Assembly (NCBI GenBank): GCA_030710605.1
Contig: CP092870.1
Location: forward strand, 96,810,592-96,874,591
Length of the DNA: 64,000 nucleotides
Origin: Cordylochernes scorpioides
Taxonomy: Eukaryota; Arthropoda; Arachnida; Pseudoscorpiones; Chernetidae
Direction: 5' to 3'
Within the stretch, counting starts at the first letter, position 1. Every line of letters starts with the position of its first letter. A model generated the notes under the pieces. The model was not told the DNA's origin. It made no database searches and saw only the letters and a list, made by a program, of their open reading frames with translations. The position numbers and the translations under genes were made by a program. Of the stretch, positions 21,967 to 33,049 are shown in pieces.

Positions 21967-22964
21967 AAAAACATGGCAATATGTATAAATATATGGCATT
22001 TGGCAAAAACTCCGCCCTTGCCAGTCCCAAGCCCGGATGCAAAAGGAGGAGGGGAACCGTAACAAGCTCACTAAAAACCTGGGCTCAGCTGGCCCGGCTG
22101 ATAGTACCCTGTAAGGACTCCTAATCCAGGTATACAGGATGAGCAGCGTTTGTACTCCATGTTAGGAGCAGCTGCACATGGCGTCTGTTCGTCATGTCAG
22201 AGGCGGCCATTTATTTTGGAGCTATGTCGGCCTGCCACTGAGTAGTGCTCCCAGTCTTAATGACAAAGGCAGACACATTCTACTTCACCCAGTGTGGAGA
22301 TAAGAAAGAAGAAGAAGAAGAAGAAATGGCAATATATTTAAACATGGATTCAAATAATAATTTTTAATTTTATTTTTGGTTGTATATATAAAAAAAAAAA
22401 TCTAAAAGTTAATTTTTCTGTAAAAATAGATGCAAAAACTACGCATCTTATTTTACCTATTTCTGCTATTTTAGACATGGGTCAGTGACAAAGCCAAAAG
22501 CTTTTTGAGAATTTTTTTGATGAGAATATCATTAATTTCTTTCTATGCAAAATTTATACATCCACACACAAAAATATTCTTTTTTGCCAATTTAAAAACA
22601 AATTGTATTTAAGAATTGAATAACTGGTAATGAAGTTTCCAAACATAATAATGAAATTTGTAATAACTTTTGCAAATCTAAAGATAAATTTAATGGCAAA
22701 TTAAGTCTAGGAAAGCGTTTTAATATTTTAATTTTAAATTAATATATACAAGTTAAAGAGGTATGTTTGCAAAGACATTTATACAGCTTTATTGTAATAC
22801 TGACACTCATGTGTATCTGGAAATAAAATATTTTTCAAATAGAAATTCCTTCAAAATCATATTATGAATTTTTAATATTCCTCCTATTTATATATATTTC
22901 GTTATAAAATACTATTGTTTTATTGATTCAAAGCTTTGTGGTGCAATCAACTTTAGAATAAACA

Positions 22965-23156
22965 ATGCCGCATATACTTGTCAATAATAATATTTCAAAA
23001 TCATTACTTGTGAAACAATTGTCAAAATACAAAAATGCATACATACCCATTAAAAATGCACAAGAATTGAAGTTAAAAAATTCTTTAAAAACAAAACACT
23101 ACACAAATTTAAATAGGGTAAACAGTAATAATATGAGCTTGGCACAAAGGGTGTAA
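22965..23156 (+). other. Small unassigned ORF, 63 codons
   Basis: Encodes a Lys/Asn-rich peptide starting MPHILVNNNISKSLL and ending NNMSLAQRV. I recognise no domain. The paralogous stretch in copy A is closed by a stop after 17 codons. It is probably a fragment of an old element or chance; there is no evidence of expression. Confidence 0.25.
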
Positions 23157-23681
23157 ACTTAACCGGCTACTATGCCTTTTTTTACTCAGTGAAATTATAA
23201 TAGAGAAATCAGAGGATTCGATTTTTTTTTATTTGAAGCTCTTATTTTTAATCAAATTAATATTCATATAAACTTTATTTCATACATATATAATTAGAAA
23301 TTTAAATTTATTTCATACATATATAATTAGAAATTTAAATTTATTTCATACTATTTATATAATTTTAAAAATAGAATTATTAAGTTTATTTTTTAATTTA
23401 TTTCAAATACATATCTTACAAAGTACATTCATTAACACGTTTATTTTTCGCTTAATTATATTAATATAATTATCATACAAATATTTAGCATGTAATATTT
23501 TGAAAAATTGGGATCGAAAATTTAAAACATATATTTGATCCTGGTGGCACAATCTTGTAGTGTTGTCTTAATAATAGGCTAAAAAAATATAAGCAATTTT
23601 TACATAGTAGAAAGCCGGTTAAAAATTATATACTTCAACGATAACTTAATTAAAGACTAATAATATTATAATAAATAGATA

Positions 23682-26600
23682 CAACAACAACAAAAGCCTT
23701 TATTTAGGGCGTTCCGCCCCATACAGGATTCGCCGTATTTACACGTCATCAAGAGGAGAGGGAAGAGGAAACATTTACAACAAAATAAGGTTTGTTACCT
23801 ATTTACAGATGGTTCATCCTCCAGTATCCTTTGCCCTGCATTCTTTCTAATGCGCCCAGCTTCTGTACAGAACTTAAAGTATTTATCAATCATTAATTTA
23901 TCATTCAGAGCTGAAGAGAGAAGTTGACATATGCCCTGGTATCTAAATTGACCAGAGGTAGGGCTTGGGAAAGTTTCAGTACGTTTTTCTGTTAAGAGAG
24001 GGCATTGGAAGAAATAGTGAACCAAATTATCATCCATGAGATCCTTACAAAGTAAACAGTTCCGGCCATTTTCTTTCCAGAAGTCTTTTCTTTCTTCCCT
24101 GAAAAATTGCCATAAAACTCTATGTTGTGCAACTAGTCTTTTGTTGGGAAGCGAGATATTTAATCGTAGGTACTCCTCTGTCATGAATGATTCACTCAAA
24201 AATTTGTAGTGAGCAAAGTGGGTTGAATCAGTGATTTTCGTCTGATCGTTTTGAATTAGTTGGTCTGTGGTAGTTCTAATTATGCCTGGCAATTCTTTCT
24301 GTATGGCTAAGTAGTCTTCGCAGCCCTTAAGAAAGGAATATCCCTTGGAGTCTAGAATTTTTATTAAATTTTGAGTAAAACTGTTTTCTATTTCCTTTTT
24401 CGTGGTGACTTTCCAGAGATAGTTTAAGCAAGCATGTGGTAATCTGCTCGTCTCCATTTTTAAAATCCTGACCCAAAACTTTAATGTGAGTTTCACAGCA
24501 TTAAGTTCAGTTGATATTCTTCCACATTCTCTTCTGAGGACATATCCTGGTGTGAAGTTTGGTAAGTCTAAGAGACGACGAAGAAATGCATCTTGGGTAT
24601 TATTGACTGTCTTCAGCTGGTTGATTGCCCACATTGGTGCCGCATATAGTAAAGTAGGAAGAACAATAGTGTCAAGAAGTTTCATCACTGAGGTAAAGGA
24701 CTTTATTCGCGCCTTTGTAAGGATTCTCCAAAGTGCATTAATTGCATTCAGTGCTTTGTTTCTAAAGTATTGGGAAGCATATTGGGTCGAGATTTTTGCA
24801 GTCAGAGGGTAACCCAGATATGTATACTTAGCTACTATTGTCAGGGGTTGCTGACCCCAAAACCATGTCTCGGAACGAGCTGTTCTTCCACCGTTTCTAA
24901 ACACCATTATTTTAGATTTATTTTGGTTTAACGTTAGGCAGTTCTCTTCTAAGTACTTTTTAAGTAAGTTAATCTTCAATTGCAAATTTATTTTCGATTC
25001 TCCTAAGATCACTATGTCGTCTGCATACAGTAAAAGGTGTATAGTTCCATAATTCTCAAGATTTATGCCTGGCAATTCTGATTCATCGAACAGGGGTACC
25101 AGATCGTTTAGGAAGAGAATGAATAAATAAGGTGACAACGGCTCCCCCTGCAATACTCCCGCTTGTATTTTGATAGCCTCCGTGAAGGAACCCCGCCATC
25201 TGACTGTTGCCGTCATTTGGGTATAATAGTTCTTAATTAGTTTAATAAATCGACAGCTCAGACCATTTAATGCTAATTTTTTCCAAAGTAGATGGTGCGG
25301 CACGGTATCAAAGGCCTTCCTTAGGTCAATGAAGAAGGCATATAACTTTCCCCTTCTACGGCTAAGGGTCATTTGAATTAATGATACGAGCGTGAAAATG
25401 TGGTCCTGACAAGAGTAGCCTTTTCTAAAACCAGCCTGATTTTCTGCCAAAATTGACTTTCTCTCCATCCAATCATTCAATCTTGTCTTCAAGATAGATG
25501 TAAATAATTTCGATAGGTTAGAAATCAGGGATATTCCTCTGTAATTTGACGGGTTGTCCGGATCTCCATTTTTAAATATTGGGTGGATTATCGTTTTTGT
25601 CCATTGTTGAGGAACTTGGGATGTCCCTAAGATTTTATTAAATAAGTTCCTGAGATAAATTGTATGTTCTTCTAACAAATATTTAATCGCTTCGTTAGGA
25701 ATTTCATCAAGTCCTGTAGCCTTATTTTTACCCAATTTGGAAATTTCCTTGGTGACCTCAGTTAGAGATATTTCACAATCTAATTCGGGGTCAATGTCCA
25801 ATATCTCAAGTGGTAACTGTACAACTTTTGTTAAATTTGAACCAAGTAACTCCCGGTAGAAGACTTGCCAGTCTGCAGTAGAAATTTCACCTTGTAGGTT
25901 ATTCCTATATTTAAGTGAATTAATAGTCTTCCAAAATTGAGAAGGATCTTTTACATTACTGAGGATAACTTGAATTTTGTCAGTATATTCCCTTTTTTTG
26001 AGCTTTAGGATAGCTGAATATTTCTTCTTACTCGACAAGTATGCAATTTTATCGGCCGGGATATTATGTTTTACGTATAATTTTAGATTTTGTTTCATTT
26101 CCTTTTTAGCCAAATAACAGTCTTTGTCGAACCATGGCTTAGATTTTATATTTTTTGTTTTTGCCTCCATCCGCGTCCCCGAGCGTAACATTGCTGTTTG
26201 AATTAAACCAGTAAAATCCTCAGCCTGAGTATCAATTGTGGAGTCCGCTGGATGTTCGGGAGTTAATTCTTTTAAAGTTTCTATATATGTTGGGATTTTA
26301 TCTACTGACCAGGAAAATTTAATTTTGGCCTTAGGCTCCATGTAACAATTTTCAGTTTTATTATTAGGGCCGATAAACTTTAAAATTATTGGTAAGTGAT
26401 CCGAATATGGCATACAACCAATTTCAAAATCTGCTATGTGTTCAAGCACCGCAGGTGAGACAATCGCCAGATCTAACACAGAAGAGCCTCTTCCGGAGAT
26501 GAATGTAAATTTACCACTTTTATCATTAATGGATCTACCATTTATTATAGTTAAGTGATTTTTATCAAGAAAGTCAATAAATATTTCCGCTTTGGCAGAT

Positions 26601-26970
26601 TTTGTTAGATCACAGGAATTTCGGGTGGTTGAAAAAAGGTTTGAAGTATCTATCAAATTATGGTAACCCCCCAGATTGCCAATACGGACATTCAGGTCGC
26701 CGACCAGTATTATTTCAAACCCGTTATATATCTTATTTTCCATCAAATGAAATAGTCGTCCAAGTTTTGTAGCATGCGTATCATTTGGGGGTAGATATAC
26801 GAATATTACGAAGATCGCTGGTGAGTCATTGTCTAAACTTGGATTGAGTGTGACTGCAATCCAAGAGGTTTCGATTTCAACATTGTCAATTTGGGGCTGT
26901 AGTTGTTTATTTATGCCGAGAATTATACCTCCGGAGCCTCTCCCTTTATCTGATGACTTTACAGCAGGTG
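23682..26970 (-). mobile_element. 5'-truncated LINE with perfect target duplication
   Basis: Minus-strand insertion flanked by the 14-bp duplication ATAATAAATAGATA at 23668-23681 and 26971-26984. The copy A paralogue around 14690 lacks it. The 3' end on the minus strand is a GTTGTTGTTG repeat tail preceded by a short UTR (23682-23794). The 5' end is truncated inside the endonuclease domain. The ORF is intact throughout, so the insertion looks young. Confidence 0.93.
23795..26970 (-). CDS. LINE endonuclease-reverse transcriptase ORF2, 5'-truncated
   Basis: About 1058 uninterrupted codons on the minus strand. The open frame runs on to an ATG at 26995, but the first eight residues or so are encoded by flanking DNA, not the element. 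Domains in order: the C-terminal two thirds of an APE-type endonuclease (GDLNVRIGNLGG, SDHLPIIL); reverse transcriptase with YRGISLISNLSKL, AGFRKGYSCQDHI, FFIDLRKAFDTV, GVLQGEPLSPYLF and the catalytic YADDIVI; and a C-terminal zinc-binding segment CLLCKDLMDDN with HYFFQC. No RNase H is evident. It belongs to the Jockey/CR1-type group of APE LINEs; the exact clade is not assigned. Missing the first part of the endonuclease, it is probably dead for self-mobilisation. Confidence 0.92.
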
Positions 26971-27412
26971 ATAATAAATAGATATATTCTTTCACAAAAT
27001 ATATTGTGATCGTTTGTCAAACCTGTCAAGAACCTCTCTTTGGGCCACGTATATCAAGAGGCCAAGTCTAAGAACTTCCCTTGATTCAAACATAAATTCA
27101 ATAGCCTGTTTAATGCCAGAACCATCTTATTGCATGGTGAAACTCTATTATTTTAATAGGGGGTTAATTAAAATATGTTCTAAAGCATTACCTTTCAAAT
27201 TATCTATTTTTCATTTATAAAGTGTTTTTTTTTTTAACAGTTAGTATCAATATTGATTTAAGAATATCTAAACTGAACATTTTTGCTCAATTAGCAAAAT
27301 AATCCTCTCCCAAATAAAATTACTTCAATATATTAAAAAAATCACTGTTGTATGTTCTATATTATAATAAGCTTATTTTGATAAAAATAATATTTAATTA
27401 ATCATTTTCCAT

Positions 27413-27994
27413 TTATTTATTTATTGTTACAAAAGCACGAAGTCCAAAGGACTATTGTGCTGTGCTAGTATTATTTACATATATATGATTAATTATTTAC
27501 ACGATGGATTAGTAGTGTTTCTAAACTTAACAAAGTTCTCATAAGATAGAGTATATACACAAAGAGAATTTGGTAATGTTTCAAAGTATCTACATACAAT
27601 TTGATTAGTCAGAGGGCAAGTTAAAAGAAGATGCTCTGGTGATTCAACATCTAAGCGGCATTCACATGTTGGATCATTGATAGCATTCAGTTTGAATAGG
27701 AAACTTAAGAAGGGTCCTTTGCCTGTTAAGAATAAAGTAGTGAATTTATCAGAAGAAATGAAATTTGGGACAGCAATTGGAAAGAATTTCTTCAACAGTT
27801 CAATAGATTGAGAAAGATAAAACTTAAATTTTAGATCCAGATATAGTTTATTTAATTCTTTTTGAAGGGGTTTTTTGAGTGTTTGATCTGTGAGAGAATT
27901 TGTCACATTATACTTTGTTTGTGATAATTCAAGATAATCGGACAGTAAAGGAGTTTTCGCTAGTATATGTGTGATGTAAGAAGATGAAGTCCTA
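27413..27994 (-). mobile_element. Severely 5'-truncated LINE
   Basis: 582-bp minus-strand insertion between copies of the 14-bp target duplication TAATCATTTTCCAT (27399-27412 and 27995-28008). The 3' end is an AATAAATAAATAA-type tail. The copy A paralogue near 17990 has no insertion. It is a different LINE from the one at 23682. Confidence 0.9.
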
Positions 27995-28047
27995 TAATCA
28001 TTTTCCATATTCATAACACAGAGTAAAATAATTAAATTTTGCGCCAT
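27493..28047 (-). pseudogene. LINE C-terminal fragment with zinc-binding motif
   Basis: The frame stays open for 184 codons, of which about the first 17 come from flanking DNA. It contains LTGKGPFLSFLFKLN and the C-terminal finger CECRLDVESPEHLLLTC, typical of I/R1/Jockey-type LINE ORF2 ends after the RNase H domain, and stops at 27493. It is a truncated retrocopy with no RT and is not a functional gene. Confidence 0.8.
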
Positions 28048-28146
28048 AAAAATTATCTGTTGATTTTTATAAATTTCTTGAATTAGGTATGTAGAAGCCA
28101 GGATAGCCTGTGTCGGAATAAGTTAGTATTTAAACCTTTCTAGTGA

Positions 28147-29040
28147 ATGATACATTTTTACAAGCGTTATTTAGAAAATACTGCAGAAATCCAGGCAATT
28201 TCACATGAATATTTGAAAGGAGCCAAGAAAAATGGTGAAAGAAAAGTCGAGTGTGCAGATGAGGCAAAATCAGTGTTCGAAAAATGCAAACAATTATTTG
28301 CTAAAGCAACGCAGTTGAGCTACCCTAAAGCAGAATTGCTTCTGTCATTGTGCACAGACGCGTAGCAGTAATCCAACAACATGAAAACAATGTATGGAAG
28401 TCAATAGCTAATATAGTCAATAGTCAATTGAAAACCTTAATGATACCCACACCTACAAAGAACATATAGCATCTACCATAGAGAATTTATGGCTATTTAC
28501 TTGGCGATTAAGCATATTGCACATATTATGATGTATTAGCGCTCCATCTGTTATCAAAATTCGAAATTATTATAGACGCGTATGATTCTTTTTAAAAATA
28601 AACAATTTATACTGCCCTTACTGCAATTGAAAAATTAATGGGAGGACCTGGCTCATCAGTGGTGAACCCTCCCTTAATGGTAGATTAAACTGGGAGAGTT
28701 CACCACTGATGAGCCAGGCCCTCCCTTTAATTTTTCCATTGCAGTAAGGGCAGAATAAATTGTTTATTTTTTAAAAGAATCATAGGCATCTATAATAGTT
28801 TCGAATTTTGATATTGCACATATACTTGAAGGAAGAGAGTTTGCTATATTCACAGATCACTAACCAATATAGCCTATTCATTTCTACAAAATAATGAAAA
28901 GGTGTATCCAAGGCAGCTCAAACAACTACAGTACATATCCCAAATTTCAACCAACATACAGCACATCTTGGAATACATAACATAGTTGCTCACTCATTAT
29001 CAACGATCTAGGTCAAGGAATTGAAGTGATAAATTATGAC
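28147..29040 (+). pseudogene. Ty3/gypsy reverse transcriptase-RNase H fragment, interrupted by a foldback
   Basis: The first part reads FYKRYLENTAEIQAISHEY, LKGAKKNGERKVECADEAKS and SLCTDA, matching the connection domain and start of RNase H in Ty3/gypsy polyproteins. After stops it continues YHRELMAIYLAIKHIAH. A foldback (28527-28810) interrupts it, and it resumes LEGREFAIFTDH at about 28825. Several stops and frameshifts make it dead. Copy A retains only the first part, up to 18274. Confidence 0.75.
28527..28810. mobile_element. Foldback repeat (CTGATGAGCC family), 13-bp target duplication
   Basis: 284-bp palindromic insertion flanked by ATATTGCACATAT at 28514-28526 and 28811-28823. Arms contain CTGCCCTTACTGCAATTGAA and its complement. 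The centre holds CACCACTGATGAGCCAGGCC and an inverted counterpart. One end, GCGCTCCATCTGTTATCA, extends beyond the inverted repeat, so the element has one defined end. It interrupts the gypsy RNase H exactly, so the host sequence can be read across. Confidence 0.9.
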
Positions 29041-29059
29041 GAGATAAGATAGCAGATAA

Positions 29060-29640
29060 ACCAACATCCATAAAAAAATTGAATTTATAAATTAACTTTT
29101 AAATTGGAGTTGATCACTGTTTAATGATATTCTTATATTACCACTAAACAATGGTTTACAGCCATTTCATAACTTTTTAAAATAGAATTTTTGATAAAGG
29201 TTTAATGAAAACATCACATAAGTTAGAATTTTCCAAGAAACCTTTGAGTAATTGCAATATTCTATCAGGGACCAATTCATTTAGGAACTAATATTCCCTT
29301 TCAAAAATAGTAAATTTCAATATTCAATATATAGAATATTAATTCTTAACATGTAACAGAGAAATTCTATAATATTTAAAGCAAAACTCTAACTTGTGTG
29401 ATGTTTCATTCAGCCAAAAATGCTAATTTGAATCAATAATTATCAAAATAACTTAGACATATACTGGGAAGCAGCTTGTATAGGGAAAAATCAATGTCAT
29501 ATTGAAAATTAATTGATTTTCCTCTAGATAAATCTAAAATGCTTTATTAATATTGCTAGATTAAAACAAATGGAATGTTCTATCTTATCCTTTCTTACAA
29601 AAGAGCCTGCTTTAATTAGTTCCATGAAAAACAGTCCTGG
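29060..29640. other. AT-rich stretch, no gene seen
   Basis: No ORF, repeat pairing or RNA gene recognised. Probably decayed element sequence between the gypsy fragment and the Tc1 remnant. Confidence 0.4.
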
Positions 29641-29679
29641 ACCTAAGATCAGAGGGTCCATGTTCTTGCCTGAATTATT

Positions 29680-30440
29680 GCCGTGAACATCTGTCTTGGG
29701 CCTAGGATCAGTTGGCCCATGTTCTCTTCCGTGACGAGTTAAGATTCACTCGAGACACTGATTGTCGAAAAGATTATTTGTAGAAAACCTGGAACCTATT
29801 TCCATTCCGATAACTTCGAAATAAGAACCGTTTTGAAAGAAAGGGTCTCATGGTGAGGTTAGATTTAATTTCGAACAGGCACCTCACCATGCACCGCTCC
29901 TGCTTGAAGGAAGCACATTAACTATTCAAACATACAGAATAAATTATATTACGATACACTAGCGCGCCATCTGTTATCAAATTATAAAACTATTTTAGAG
30001 GCGTAATATTCTTTTTAAAATAAAACAATTTCTGTGTTTCGCCAGTAAACCGCTGGGAGGGTTCACCACTGATGAGCCAGTCCCTCCCTTTAAATTTTCC
30101 ATTGCAGTAAGGACAGTAGAAATTGTTTTATTTTAAAAAGAATATTACGCCTCTAAAATAGTTTTATACAGAATAAAGATTCTTGAACCCTATATGAGAT
30201 CTTTCAGATGTCTTTTTACCACCCAGGCATTTTTATGAATGCTAATGCTCGTCCACATAGTGCTAGTCAACGATTTCTTCGAGAATTAGGGTATGTATTA
30301 AGAGGATGGATTGGTCAACCAGATTTTCATACAGGAATTCAATAGAACATATCTGGGTTGACTTAGGTAGATACAGTAGAGATCGTTAGGTTATTTGGCA
30401 GGTAGAATGGATATCTGTCTTATAGAGGAAGTGTTGAACC
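29680..30440 (+). pseudogene. Tc1-like transposase remnant, interrupted by a foldback
   Basis: Broken frames give LFRDELRFTRDTDC, then KTWNLFPFR, and after the foldback NANARPHSASQRFLRELGY followed in another frame by IEHIWVDLGRYSRD. These correspond to the Tc1 motifs SDESRF, DNARPH and NPIEHLWD around the DDE catalytic residues. Many stops and frameshifts are present; the pseudogene is old. Confidence 0.6.
29944..30166. mobile_element. Foldback repeat (CTGATGAGCC family), 12-bp target duplication
   Basis: 223-bp insertion flanked by ATACAGAATAAA at 29932-29943 and 30167-30178. The left end is GATACACTAGCGCGCCATCT; arms are AAAACTATTTTAGAGGCG and its complement. The centre contains CCGCTGGGAGGGTTCACCAC then TGATGAGCCAG. 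Confidence 0.9.
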
Positions 30441-30469
30441 TCCCCTGCAACATGTGTGGGCGGACATTG

Positions 30470-31080
30470 TTCTGTTACAGATCCAGATGTAACGGTCGCT
30501 ATTGAGGATATCAGAAATGTAATCAGTCAGAATCATCCATGATATCCCATGACACTTCAAACTTTAAAGCTAGACCTCCATCCACTATGACTCTGGATAA
30601 TGTACTCTGGAATGTAACCATTATGGCGCTATCTCGGCTATCATTGCAGTCAGAGAAATCAGGATTCGTCAGAAAAGATTAACTGTGTCATTCTCCACTC
30701 TATTGTCTATATGAACAAGCCCATTGTAACTGTAGGTGCCTTTGGTTTTGGGTCAGGGGAATCCTTCACAAATGGATGCTCGTACCAAGTGTGCTTTGTA
30801 ACGAACGCCGACAAACTATGGAGACAGACAATGTCACAGATGTAGCAATGTTCCAGCTAGGTTCCAACGCTCAGGATGAAGCTGTACTTTCTATCAATTT
30901 CATGCGAATGAGTTGTCTGTCAATTCAAGATGACGTGTACTTTGGTAGTCGACTCCCTGTTCACGTCCTGTTGTCTTGAAGTAAGTTATTCCACTCTCTC
31001 ATCATTATAGCAGCATGATCGTGTCCAGCTGCTTTTTTTATTGTTTAGTAGTGCTAGCTGAAATAGAACTGCCTCCGAGG
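30470..31080. other. Decayed sequence, no confident gene
   Basis: A 67-codon ORF at 30776-30979 has no recognisable domain and overlaps stop-rich sequence. It probably derives from an old transposon next to the Tc1 remnant. Confidence 0.35.
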
Positions 31081-31089
31081 ATAAGAGGA

Positions 31090-31215
31090 TATTAAACGAT
31101 CTCTCAAACTTTAGGGTATTACAAAACCCTTCTTCAGGAGTATGCAACTTGTATTTTCCTGTAGAAGGGTTTGCGATACCCGAAAGCTTAAGATAGTTTA
31201 AATAAAACAAGAAAC
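31090..31215. mobile_element. Foldback with hammerhead-like arms (AAGCTTTCGGG family)
   Basis: The plus-strand arm reads CCTGTAGAAGGG, a stem II GGGT/ACCC, then CGAAAGCTTAAG (31158-31192). The minus-strand arm (31107-31137) keeps CTGAAGA and stem GGGT/ACCC but has TAAA for GAAA. The last four bases AGCT form the self-complementary stem III. The plus arm has CTGTAGA for CTGANGA, so each arm has one core defect. Confidence 0.7.
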
Positions 31216-31408
31216 GTATCCTCAGATAAGTGTTATGTTACAATATATAAATATCATATTACCATTAAGGTACTATTATTCCTGCATGTATCCTACATTT
31301 CTGCTTGGAGAAGACTCTGTATAAGACTAAAATGTCTTAATAGAGCTTTTTGTTGTTGTTACAATTTATATCTCAGAGGATTCTATCTTCCTATTTAACA
31401 AAATATAT

Positions 31409-31568
31409 CAAAATTCGAAACTATTTTGAAGGCGTAAGATTATTTTTGAAATTAATTTTTCCATTGCAGTAAGGGCAGTAGAAATTGCTTAATTTCAAAA
31501 AGAATCTTACGCCTTAAAAATAGTTTCGAATTTTGATAACAGATGGCGCGCTAGTGTATCATATTATA
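31409..31568. mobile_element. Foldback repeat (CTGATGAGCC family, centre deleted), 12-bp target duplication
   Basis: 160-bp insertion flanked by AACAAAATATAT at 31397-31408 and 31569-31580. Arms CGAAACTATTTTGAAGGCG and its complement, with CCATTGCAGTAAGGGCAGTA between them. The right end is GATGGCGCGCTAGTGTATC, the same defined end as in 29944-30166. The CTGATGA centre is missing. Confidence 0.88.
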
Positions 31569-31589
31569 AACAAAATATATGTTGACCAG

Positions 31590-32327
31590 TATAATCAGAA
31601 AAAAAATGACGCTATATATATTTTATATGATTAAAAACAATAAAATTATATAATAAATTAAAACAAATATAAGCCAAGGGTCGTTAATAAAAAGTAAAAA
31701 TTACTATTATCAGAATTTTATGTTCAAAATAAAAACATATTTAAATACATAGTTTTGGTTTAGATAATCTTGAATTTTTCACTTGCGACGAGTTTATACT
31801 CAAGTAGAGAAAATAGTTCAGGGTGTTAGAGTTTATTTTTTTAGACACCACCTCATTGTTTAGGCCGCTGATTGAGTGTTAGATGTTCGTTTTTGATAAT
31901 TAATGGTAAATATGTAAAATATTTGATTATAAATTAGTTTAGGAAGCACCACAACGCATTTTATTAAAAAAATATATTTTTTTTCAATACAGAGTAAACA
32001 GAGTATTTTGCGAGCGGTAAAAAATGAAGTGACCTCTAAACATATTAACTTTTAGAGTTGATTTTATTTTTTTCAATATTAAAAAAATAACTTTTCTAGA
32101 AAATGGGTAATTGCTAGCCCGCAATGTTTTTCTTTACCTAGCTCGCCACGTGTAGCTCGAGTTAAGCCTAACGACTTTATAGTATGAAATAAATTTGAAT
32201 CTAGCTTCCATTGATATGGTTTTGATTTGAAAAGTAAAAAAAATATTGACTTACTGTATTCTGAAGGTCTTGGCTGGTAAAAAAAAAATATGCACTTAAA
32301 TGTTAAAATTTCTAAAAATATCTAGAT
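31590..32327. other. AT-rich stretch with one repeat fragment
   Basis: No gene recognised. A piece at about 32112-32180 (GCCACGTGTAGCTCGAGTTA, CCTAACGACTT) is homologous to 45277-45350 beside the solo LTR, so both belong to an unnamed repeat family. Confidence 0.45.
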
Positions 32328-32725
32328 ATACAGGGTGATCCAAAAGTCCCGCACTATTTTAAAAATTAATAACTCCGCGAATATTTGCGCTAGAGCAATG
32401 CGGTAAACACCATTGTATTCAGGATGCAATGGGATTTTTTATGGCAAATAATGAAAATTTCGGTATTGATTTTAGTTACAATTTTATTCGCCAGATGGCG
32501 CTCTACCAGAATCAAAGATTCAATGGCCAAATTGTTTGATAAATTGAAAAATATAACTGATCGACACGTATTTTTACTTTTTGAATACCAGGAAAGAACC
32601 CTAATAATATCAAATAACAAATTAATAAAACACCACTCCGCCAAAAGTATGAAGAATTGGTTAACGATTTTTAAATACAATCAGAGATATGTAAAATAGG
32701 TAAATGCAAATTAAAACATGTAGCA
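32328..32725 (+). repeat. Mariner-like terminal segment, left member of a distant inverted pair
   Basis: Begins TACAGGGTGATCCAAAAGTC, a Tc1/mariner-type terminus preceded by TA. It continues for about 400 bp to AAATAGGTAAATGCAAATTA. The same sequence is found inverted at 44622-45012. Neither copy has its own second terminus. Both contain a conserved-looking 91-96 codon frame that is most likely incidental, since the differences between the copies are largely amino acid changing. Confidence 0.75.
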
Positions 32726-33049
32726 AAAATATTTATATTTTATATGAGCTTTTGTGAAATAGATTGAATGTTTGAAAAACACTGCTGATATCAATACACG
32801 AATTTTTTGAAATGTTAATATAGTACCAAAAATTATGATGGCACTATTAATAGGATTTCTTGCTATAAGGAATGTGTAGTTTCTTGACTGATTGGCGACC
32901 CTTGACTATTTAACTGGATATTTGTCATGATCAAACAAATGAAATATAGAGGGGAGTGACAAAATATATTTGTCGTACTTATTCCAAATATCCTATGGGC
33001 TTGTCAAATGTTATCATTGTTTATTATACTGTACATAATTTTAAAAAAT

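Larger units (their letters stand above)
20304..28280 (+). repeat. Segmental duplication, copy B
   Basis: Direct duplicate of copy A (11271-18274) in the same order. It lacks the LTR element of copy A: CACTGTTGTATGTTCTATAT at about 27341 is the empty site. It has two LINE insertions of its own, 23682-26970 and 27413-27994, each with a 14-bp target duplication. Its left end is cut by the Helentron, while on the right the Ty3/gypsy-like sequence continues beyond 28280. Confidence 0.93.

Noticed and set aside
32390..32699. Overlapping ORFs of 91-96 codons on both strands, conserved at 44640-44949
   Set aside because: They lie inside a mariner-like repeat; conservation reflects recent shared ancestry of the repeats, differences are mostly amino acid changing, and the peptide shows no domain.
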